A stretch of DNA of 64,000 nucleotides from JAITMY01 sp031553765 (GTDB taxonomy: Bacteria > Bacteroidota > Bacteroidia > Bacteroidales > UBA932), in the NCBI GenBank assembly GCA_031553765.1, contig JAVBKY010000006.1, positions 62,001-126,000 on the forward strand, in the 5' to 3' direction. Below are positions 33,198 through 39,122 of the stretch, piece by piece. Position numbers and translations under genes: made by a program. The notes beneath the pieces were generated by a model. The model did no database searches and had not been told where the DNA came from. It was given only the letters and a program-made list of their open reading frames with translations. Numbering within the stretch: position 1 is the first letter of the stretch; every line of letters starts with the position of its first letter.

Positions 33198-33567
33198 GGC
33201 TTCGCAGTATCATAAAGGTTCTCACGTTTTGTATGCTCATATCCACTGCCTGCCGACTTTGCAGTATGCTTGCAAGCATTACCATTCCAAGTTTTGTGAA
33301 GGCGTATTTTGCTACTGCTACTTTAGCATCTTCTGTTTCTTCATTCTCCTGCGTCCTTGTCTCTAATGAGACAAAAACTTCCATCTCTTCTGTGGTTAAT
33401 TCAAACATAAAATCGGCGGGGAAGCGTGACATGTTTCTTTTGACTGCCTGATGTAATGCTACTACTTTCACATTATACAGATCGGCTAAATCTTTATCTA
33501 TCATTACATGTACACCTCTTATCCTTTGCAGTTTCCCTTGTATAGCTTGTATGGCTTGTACCATCAT
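33181..33567 (-). CDS. ORF6N domain protein, C-terminally truncated
   Basis: A 128-residue protein with an ORF6N domain (about residues 10-90): IRGVHVMIDKDLADLYNVKVVALHQAVKRN followed by RFPADFMFELTTEE. ORF6N is a phage-derived DNA-binding domain, often in longer proteins with a helical C-terminal part. Here the sequence departs from family pattern after VDMSIQNVRTFM and stops at 33181, 17 bases inside the start of the beta-helix pseudogene. A deletion joining the two genes would explain this. Starts at 33567, 33564 or 33609 are possible. Confidence 0.75.
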   Translation of the reverse strand: MMVQAIQAIQGKLQRIRGVHVMIDKDLADLYNVKVVALHQAVKRNMSRFPADFMFELTTEEMEVFVSLETRTQENEETEDAKVAVAKYAFTKLGMVMLASILQSRQAVDMSIQNVRTFMILRSHGWLQ

Positions 33568-33576
33568 TTTATAGTA

Positions 33577-33690
33577 GGTATTACTAGTGATGCAATAAAT
33601 TGCATTCAATAGTTGTTAATTAGTTAAATGTAAATACATTACAAACGTTCTTTGATTTTTAATTAAAAATTATTGCATCAGTAATAACAC
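33577..33690. repeat. Inverted repeat upstream of the ORF6N gene
   Basis: TATTACTAGTGATGCAATAA (from about 33578) and TTATTGCATCAGTAATAA (from about 33670) are inverted copies differing by two bases, separated by about 75 bp of AT-rich DNA. They could be operator arms or the scar of an element. Confidence 0.5.
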
Positions 33691-33862
33691 AAAATAATGA
33701 AAAATATAGATGCTTTGAGCAAGAGTTCTGCCTCTTAAATACTGCCAATTATGACAGTAAAATGGAAACGAAACCAGCCCTCTAAAAAAAACCACAAGCA
33801 CATCACATTCAGTGAATTAAACAAGCTGATGACTACGCCGCTTACCCGCCCTAAACACTATA

Positions 33863-34201
33863 TTATTCGGTTTGCGCTCTGTATCGCAATCGTACCACTC
33901 CATTGTCGAATGGGGTACAGTTTTCGAGTGTCCAGGCGCTTTCCTTATTGTTCAGGTTGAACAGTCGCTGGCCACTGCCCAGCGTAACGGGCACGATATG
34001 GACAATTATCTCGTCAACCATTCCGCGCTCCATAAGCAGCGTGATTAACCCTTGGTCGCCGGCCAGTCATATATCGCCGTTGGCTTACTGCCTGAACGTT
34101 TACAGCTGTTTCAGTCCGTACTCGTCGTCCGGGCGCATCAGGTATGGAAGCTGCGGGGGCTATCACGTAGCACGGCTTCTCACCGAACGGCCACAAGTCA
34201 T
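33863..34201 (-). pseudogene. Dihydrofolate reductase-like (RibD C-terminal) remnant
   Basis: The minus-strand frame ending at 33863 reads LAGDQGLITLLMERGMVDEIIVHIVPVTLGSG then QRLFN, a clear RibD C-terminal/DHFR-like reductase motif. It is broken: the codon after GDI is TGA where the family has Trp, and further stops and frame changes occur towards the possible start at 34201. Only the last third keeps one frame. It is in line with the two small genes upstream, so an old operon is likely. Confidence 0.75.
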
Positions 34202-34213
34202 ACGTTTTATCTG

Positions 34214-34372
34214 TTAAATGTCGGTTTCCCTGATAAAAGAATATAGCGAATATATCATGTCGGCAACCGCACTCGGATAGGCTTCGAGGGAACGTTTCAG
34301 GCTACTCGTATCGGTTGTTTCAATACGGTGCAAATCGCCCTCCTCCTTCAATTTCCGTACATAGTTTATCAT
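34214..34372 (-). CDS. Small ORF of 52 residues
   Basis: It begins MINYVRKLKEEGDLHRIETT and ends YSLYSFIRETDI, preceded by a good ribosome-binding site (GGAGG about 8 bases before the ATG). It lies between the hypothetical lipoprotein and the reductase remnant on the same strand with short spacing. No family recognised. It may be a real small protein or a fragment of a larger gene. Confidence 0.45.
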   Translation of the reverse strand: MINYVRKLKEEGDLHRIETTDTSSLKRSLEAYPSAVADMIYSLYSFIRETDI

Positions 34373-34392
34373 ACGCTTGTCCTCCGGTTAAA

Positions 34393-34929
34393 CTAGTCTG
34401 CGCTGGGTTCTTGTCCAAATACCTCTTTGCCGTCTGCCGAGAGGATAAACGTGTCGGTGCGCTCCTTTCTCGCACCCGTTTCCGGCATTACATAGCTATA
34501 CCATAATTTGGCTATAATGCCGATTACCAAATCGGGAGCAAGGCCGGTGTAGCGCAATACTTCTTCCGGCGTAGTCTGCTTGAGCGAATCTATACGTCGG
34601 TTGATGCCGTCAATATTTTCGTTGTAGCGTTCCACATCCCGCGATTGCGGATTGTCGGCAATGAGTTGCTTCCAAAATTCCAGTTTACTTTCCTCGCTTT
34701 CAATCTGTTTGGCTAACTCTTTCTCGTCATCCGCTTTGTGGAGTTCAATACTGTCGGCCACCGTGCGCTCGGAAGTTTCCAGCGAAAGGATTTCAAATTT
34801 CAAGTCCGTAAGGGTACCGTGCTTGTCGGTTTGTACATAGCTAACTATTGCCTGCTCACAGGTTGATTGGGGCGACGTACAGGCCGCCATACCCAACGTT
34901 AATACTGTCGTAACTCCAAAATTCTTCAT
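34393..34929 (-). CDS. Hypothetical lipoprotein
   Basis: A 178-residue predicted lipoprotein: the N-terminus is MKNFGVTTVLTLGMAACTS with a lipobox Cys near residue 17. The centre is a long charged helix (KADDEKELAKQIESEESKLEFWKQL) likely to form a coiled coil, and the C-terminal third contains LVIGIIAKLWYSYVMPETGARKER. No family recognised. It follows the AraC remnant and lies in a region rich in broken genes, but its own frame is intact. Confidence 0.65.
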   Translation of the reverse strand: MKNFGVTTVLTLGMAACTSPQSTCEQAIVSYVQTDKHGTLTDLKFEILSLETSERTVADSIELHKADDEKELAKQIESEESKLEFWKQLIADNPQSRDVERYNENIDGINRRIDSLKQTTPEEVLRYTGLAPDLVIGIIAKLWYSYVMPETGARKERTDTFILSADGKEVFGQEPSAD

Positions 34930-35105
34930 CCGCCTCTTTCTTAATTGTTTGTGTATATCGCATTTCCCATTCGTTTACGGCCATTTTCAATAGTCTGGGC
35001 GGCACCCCGGAATGGGTCTTGCAGAATACGGTAAAATTTTGATAGTTCGAAAACCGGTACTTACTGGCAATCTCCCGCAAAGGCAAGGTGCCCGACCGGA
35101 CCCTA
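34856..35105 (-). pseudogene. AraC-type DNA-binding domain remnant
   Basis: Immediately after the stop of the DUF5106 gene, a minus-strand frame reads LREIASKYRFSNYQNFTVFC followed by KTHSGVPP, the second helix-turn-helix of an AraC-family regulator. The sensor domain and first HTH half are missing, and the frame runs on into the start of the next lipoprotein. It is a 3' remnant, probably left by a recombination that fused it to the thioredoxin-like gene. It is not derived from the intact AraC gene at 46082. Confidence 0.7.
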
Positions 35106-36092
35106 ATTCCTGATTAAAAATTCTACTACTTGTTCCGCTGTTGCATCTTTGAGCAACACCCGTTTGTCTTTGTCGAGCAAATACAACGAGGGTATGGCGC
35201 GGATAGCGTACCGCTTGTTTTTTACGACCAATCCCTTTGAGGCATCGCGGGCGTTCAGCCATTTTTCTGGCATGTCTTTTTGCGCGGCTTTCCACAAGGC
35301 TACATCGGCATCGGTATACATGGCAAGGATTGTCATTTGCCCGAACCAAACCAATTGGCTCACAATTTCGGTGTGTTCCAATACCTCTTTTGTCCACTTG
35401 CAATCGTCACATTCGGGGTTATTAAAAAATATCAGCGTATAATCTGTTTTTATTCCATGTAAATTTGCGCGTTTCCCGTCGGATAGCGTGAAATTAAAAT
35501 CCGTAGCCACCTTGCCCTGCCTATTCTTATTTATCTCGTCCAGCTGAAATTCGGGGCGTATCTTGTACGCTGCATCCACAGCCTTGTCACCGATAATCTG
35601 CTCCAGCACCACAGCGTATAACTCTTCGTTACGCAGGGGCGAGTAGGGTTCGTAGAGGTACCGGTCGAATTGCGCCGTGAACCAGTCGAACACCGGCTGC
35701 ACCGGGCGGGCTTTTACCAGCACCTCGCGCAACGAAGTACCGGCAGCTTGCTCAGTCGTGTACGGCAATATGTCCAAGTAATCTACAAATGCCTGTTCCA
35801 CTTTGTCGAGGTGGATGCTTGCTGTGTCGGCAAAATTATAATTGTCCCAATAATGCGCCACCAACCATTTGGCCCGTTCTTCCGGGCTGGTAATGGCAGC
35901 GGGTAGCGTGGGTGGCGAAAAGGGCTGCATGGCTTTACTCTCCACCTCAGGCGCCGCCGTTTCGACATCGTTTATTTTCTCTTTGTTTAACGCTCTCGCT
36001 GTGCAGCCTTGTACATATATCGCTTTCACCGTTTCCCAAGAAATCAGGAGGACAGCTGTCCATATTACTATTTTCTTTATGTCAATTCTCAT
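35103..36092 (-). CDS. DUF5106/thioredoxin-like secreted protein
   Basis: A 329-residue exported protein with an N-terminal hydrophobic segment (residues 6-27). Its middle DUF5106-like domain (about 60-185) contains WLVAHYWDNYNFAD. A C-terminal thioredoxin-like domain (about 195-329) contains TLIFFNNPECDDCKWTKEVL with a CxxC pair, and RAIPSLYLLDKDKRV with the cis-Pro loop. It probably acts in periplasmic thiol chemistry or envelope assembly. It lies at the far end of the fimbrial island, separated from the clostripain-like gene by a nested palindrome. Confidence 0.83.
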   Translation of the reverse strand: MRIDIKKIVIWTAVLLISWETVKAIYVQGCTARALNKEKINDVETAAPEVESKAMQPFSPPTLPAAITSPEERAKWLVAHYWDNYNFADTASIHLDKVEQAFVDYLDILPYTTEQAAGTSLREVLVKARPVQPVFDWFTAQFDRYLYEPYSPLRNEELYAVVLEQIIGDKAVDAAYKIRPEFQLDEINKNRQGKVATDFNFTLSDGKRANLHGIKTDYTLIFFNNPECDDCKWTKEVLEHTEIVSQLVWFGQMTILAMYTDADVALWKAAQKDMPEKWLNARDASKGLVVKNKRYAIRAIPSLYLLDKDKRVLLKDATAEQVVEFLIRN

Positions 36093-36094
36093 AA

Positions 36095-36135
36095 TGATTA
36101 ATGATTAAGGATTAAGGATTAAGGATTTAAGGATA
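36095..36135. repeat. GGATTAA tandem word array
   Basis: ATTAATGATTAAGGATTAAGG with further GGATTTAAGGATAAA copies lies directly upstream of the DUF5106 gene start. Confidence 0.7.
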
Positions 36136-36149
36136 AAAGAAAATTATAA

Positions 36150-36354
36150 TTATCCCGAATATTACCCCTAATCATGGTTTTTCTGCTTTTCATAATCGCC
36201 AACCTCTCCCTAAATCCCTCTCCGCAGGAGAGGGACTTGCTGCGCACAAGTGCTCTCATACGTGCCGTTCATACCAGTGGACACACGCCCCTCTCCTGCG
36301 GAGAGGGGTTGGGGGAGAGGTCTAAAAGTAGATTAGGGGTAATATTCGGGATAA
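36150..36354. mobile_element. Nested palindromic (MITE-like) element, copy 1
   Basis: Perfect 24-bp outer inverted repeats (36150-36173 and 36331-36354) enclose a second palindrome (36203-36320). The inner ends are CCTCTCCCTAAATCCCTCTCC and its relative ending in GGGGGAGAGG. Each inner arm contains its own hairpin (CCTCTCCGCAGGAGAGG). A second copy lies in opposite orientation at 38852-39057. No transposase is encoded, so any movement would need help in trans. The rest of the 36093-36564 gap shows no gene. Confidence 0.8.
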
Positions 36355-36564
36355 AAAAATTATTCTTCTGTCCAATCTCTAATTGCTTATCATCCTTCTC
36401 CGGCTCTGTGCCGAATAAGTCCTTATTGTTAGTAAAAAACCGTTTTGCAGTAAGATTGGGCTGCACAACCTACTCACCCAGCAATTTCCTGCTGCAAAAC
36501 GGCATCTTGTTTCTTATCGTTGTTTTCTATACTTTGCCTGTATTTCATTCCTAACCCCTCTTTC

Positions 36565-37827
36565 TTAATTCCTAATTGCCTGGCTCCATTTCAACCCTTT
36601 GTACGCCTCATTCAACTTCGGGTACCGCTCCTGCGGCAGATACGTTGTAAGCCCGCAATGCGCCCGAACTTGAAACCCGCCATAATTCGGCAGGAATGCC
36701 GGTGTTGCTGCTTTCCACAGCACGCAACCGTCTATTGCCGCTTGAAAGGCTGTCCTTTCTTCGCCGGTCATTAGTTCTTTGTAGCTATCGGCAAGGTCGA
36801 AGAACAAAGTACCGCCTCCGCGGTCGAATGCTTGAATGGATGTGCCGCCGCCCGTTGGGGTTAAACCTATTTTGTTTTTCAAATCATTGTCATCAAAACA
36901 TTTATTATTCAGGGCAGCGGCCAAATCATCCAACCCTCTTGTACTAATTAAACTCAGTGTGAGCGACCCGTAGTCGCCTTGTCTTTTGCGGTAGTCTGCT
37001 TCTATCCGCTGGCAAAAGCCCTGCAAATCGGCCTTCGGTTGGAATAGTAGCGAAAGGGCTTCGGTAGTGTATACCGGAATAAACCCCGGCGAAACTACTT
37101 CGGCCGACGAAGCCACGACGTACCGCGCTTTGTCTTTCAGTTCATACGCCACTTCCACGCCTGCCATGTAGCAGGCATCGAAAATGATAAAATCCAGCAT
37201 CCCGTCGGGAATCGCTTCGGCAAACGCAGGCAACTCCATTTCGGAACCGTTGTCGATGATTACCGATTGAAGAATGGCACCAGCCCCCCTGCCCCCCAAA
37301 GGGGAAGAATTAACAACGCCCCCTTTGGGGGTTGGGGGGCTTGTTGCCCTCAACTTCGGATTCCCTAAACTCCCTTCCGGCAACCAACCGCTTGAGTGCG
37401 AAAACACCACCAGCCCGTAGGACGGCGACGGGTAGAGTTGTTTCACTTCTCGCAACACCTCCCCGAGCACCTCCGCCGAAGCCGAATTATGTTCCGGGTA
37501 TGTGTTGGCTGTTTTCATTCTCCATTCTCCATTCTCAACTCTCCATTCGAGCAACCGTGGTTGCTCGCCTTCCGTGTCTGCATACACCAACATCCTGCAA
37601 TTAGCTGCAAGCGGAGCCGCCGCCAGCTGCCGCACGGTTGCGCCTGCTTCTCCCGACAAATTATTGTCTGCGCCAATATAGAACAGCACGGTACGCACAG
37701 GCTCAATGGCCGGTGGGTAATCGTGGTCCTCTTTTTCGCACCCCGAAAGCAGCAATACACACAGCAATAGTGAGAACATCCCCGCCTTTCGGCAGGGTGT
37801 TCGCTTACTATTGATATGTTGCTGCAT
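36565..37827 (-). CDS. Clostripain-family (C11) cysteine peptidase lipoprotein with repeat insertions
   Basis: A 420-residue predicted lipoprotein (SLLLCVLLLSGC) of the C11/clostripain family. The catalytic His is in LVVFSHSSGWLPEG and the Cys in FIIFDACYMAGVEVAYEL. Two in-frame insertions are visible. WRVENGEWRM comes from GGAGAATGGAGAATG word repeats (37515-37550), and LRATSPPTPKGG...SPLGGRGAG from a palindromic element (37282-37342) just before the catalytic Cys region. Homologues in Bacteroidota often lie near fimbrial genes. The start at 37827 gives a normal signal; 37863 adds 12 basic residues. Confidence 0.85.
   Translation of the reverse strand: MQQHINSKRTPCRKAGMFSLLLCVLLLSGCEKEDHDYPPAIEPVRTVLFYIGADNNLSGEAGATVRQLAAAPLAANCRMLVYADTEGEQPRLLEWRVENGEWRMKTANTYPEHNSASAEVLGEVLREVKQLYPSPSYGLVVFSHSSGWLPEGSLGNPKLRATSPPTPKGGVVNSSPLGGRGAGAILQSVIIDNGSEMELPAFAEAIPDGMLDFIIFDACYMAGVEVAYELKDKARYVVASSAEVVSPGFIPVYTTEALSLLFQPKADLQGFCQRIEADYRKRQGDYGSLTLSLISTRGLDDLAAALNNKCFDDNDLKNKIGLTPTGGGTSIQAFDRGGGTLFFDLADSYKELMTGEERTAFQAAIDGCVLWKAATPAFLPNYGGFQVRAHCGLTTYLPQERYPKLNEAYKGLKWSQAIRN
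37282..37342. repeat. Short palindromic element in frame inside the C11 peptidase gene
   Basis: CCCCCCTGCCCCCCAAAGGGG and CCCCCTTTGGGGGTTGGGGGG form two hairpins that together make a palindrome with a 14-base centre. The design resembles the metH elements, but the core is shorter. Confidence 0.8.
37515..37550. repeat. CATTCTC word repeat inside the C11 peptidase gene
   Basis: Four near-identical words (CATTCTC, CATTCTC, CATTCTC, ACTCTCCATTC) are read on the minus strand as WRVENGEWRM. The frame is kept open. Confidence 0.75.
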
Positions 37828-37841
37828 ACTTTTCCTTCTTT

Positions 37842-38532
37842 TTAGGTAAAAATTAGTTCCCAAATTTCGTCCATCGTGCCATATTGATCAATCACTTTCC
37901 CCTGCTTGTCAATCAGGAAAAGCGTAGGAGTAGCGGCCACACCCCAGACAACCATATTGGGGCTGTAAAAGCCCTGATAGTCGCACAGCTTATCCGGCCA
38001 GGGAAGTGTAGCGGCATATTCCGTCCATGCTTTTTCGTCCGTATTGGTAGAAACCGTAACTACACGAACGCCCATTTCACACAACCGCTTATATTTCTGC
38101 CCGTTTTCCCATACCAAGCCTTGACAAGAGCGGCAGGTGCTTTCGTGGAATAGCAGGATTGTGTAGGGCGACTGTTCCGGGCAACAGTGTCGAGGTCAAC
38201 AGGCGCGAGGCAATCTCCGGGGTCTCCATTGCATCCACACCCCAAAGGTAGGCAGCTATGGAGGTAGCTTCGGCTGTGCGTTGTTGCGCCACGAGCACTC
38301 GGCAGAAGGCACGTACCATGGCCGACAAGGAATCGGGCGAGGCTACCGCCAAGCTGTCGATTAACCGGCAAACTTCAGTAACAGTAGCCTGTCCTTGTGT
38401 CTTTTCCAACTGCGCAAGTTGCCGACTGAATGGCTCTTTGTCGGAAGCATTCTGAGCACACGCAACCAGGACGGCCGACGATAACGTCACCATCAAAGCA
38501 AACAAGCACCTATTTATATTTTTCTTTACCAT
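37842..38532 (-). pseudogene. Frameshifted thioredoxin-like lipoprotein
   Basis: From the ATG at 38532 the frame gives a lipoprotein signal (LSSAVLVACAQ) and a helical domain up to ASRLLTSTLLPG. It then goes out of frame and stops at 38089. The adjacent frame carries QSPYTILLFHESTCRSCQGL with the thioredoxin CxxC, GVRVVTVSTNTDE and GVAATPTLFLIDKQGKVIDQYG to the stop at 37842. The shift is near 38175-38187 (CCCGG), consistent with one extra base. Together they form one ~229-residue redox lipoprotein. It overlaps the start of the C11 peptidase reading region. Decay or sequencing error are both possible. Confidence 0.8.
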
Positions 38533-38539
38533 GGCTATT

Positions 38540-38761
38540 TCACTTAAGATACAAGGAACGGACAGCACTGTCTATCTCATTTCTCTCGTATTTCTGTAAA
38601 ATACGATAACTCTTAAAATATTTCATCAAACCGATATAGGATGTAATCCGTTTGGTACGGGATTCCAGTCCCGCACCAGAAATTAGGTCTATGTCTTCCG
38701 GGCGCACCCTACTTGAAGCAAGACGATTGAAATTCTTCTGTGTGCGGCTCCCTATAGGCAA
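38540..38761 (-). CDS. Possible small ORF before the thioredoxin-like gene
   Basis: A 73-codon frame opened by TTG, with ILQKYERNEIDSAVRSLYLK at its end, stops 7 bp before the ATG of the thioredoxin-like lipoprotein. It may be the 3' end of a lost gene or a short coupled leader ORF. No family was recognised, and it has no good ribosome-binding site. Confidence 0.3.
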   Translation of the reverse strand: MPIGSRTQKNFNRLASSRVRPEDIDLISGAGLESRTKRITSYIGLMKYFKSYRILQKYERNEIDSAVRSLYLK

Positions 38762-38851
38762 TCAAAAAGATGCCTTCACGATAAAGATGGATACAATTCT
38801 CATATTTAGATTTCTGCAAAAAGATATTTTTAATAGTTGCCATTTTTTTAT

Positions 38852-39057
38852 GATTATCCCGAATTCTACCCCTCATCTATCCTTAAACCTCTCCCCCAAC
38901 CCCTCTCCACAGGAGAGGGGCTTGTACCACGAAGGTGACCTGTAGGGACGAGAGCGCTTGTGCGTTGCAAGTCCCTCTCCTGCGGAGAGGGATTTAGGGA
39001 GAGGTTAGTGATTGTGGCATAGAACAATCATAGTTAAGGGTATAATTCGGGATAATC
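38852..39057. mobile_element. Nested palindromic (MITE-like) element, copy 2, inverted
   Basis: Outer arms GATTATCCCGAATT (38852) and AATTCGGGATAATC (ending 39057) enclose an inner palindrome at 38888-39004. The inverse complement of the inner part matches copy 1 (36203-36320) closely at both ends, with a more divergent centre. The two copies thus form long inverted repeats around the C11 peptidase and thioredoxin-like genes. The rest of the 38762-39122 gap shows no gene. Confidence 0.8.
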
Positions 39058-39122
39058 ATAATTTTTTTACTTTTTTAAACCGCTTCGCGGTTAAAGAGAC
39101 AAAGAGACGAAGATCAAAATTA

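Noticed and set aside
33751..33960. Plus-strand ORF starting MTVKWKRNQPSKK
   Set aside because: Its second half is antisense to the RibD-C remnant and the first part has no recognisable domain or ribosome-binding site; not enough support.
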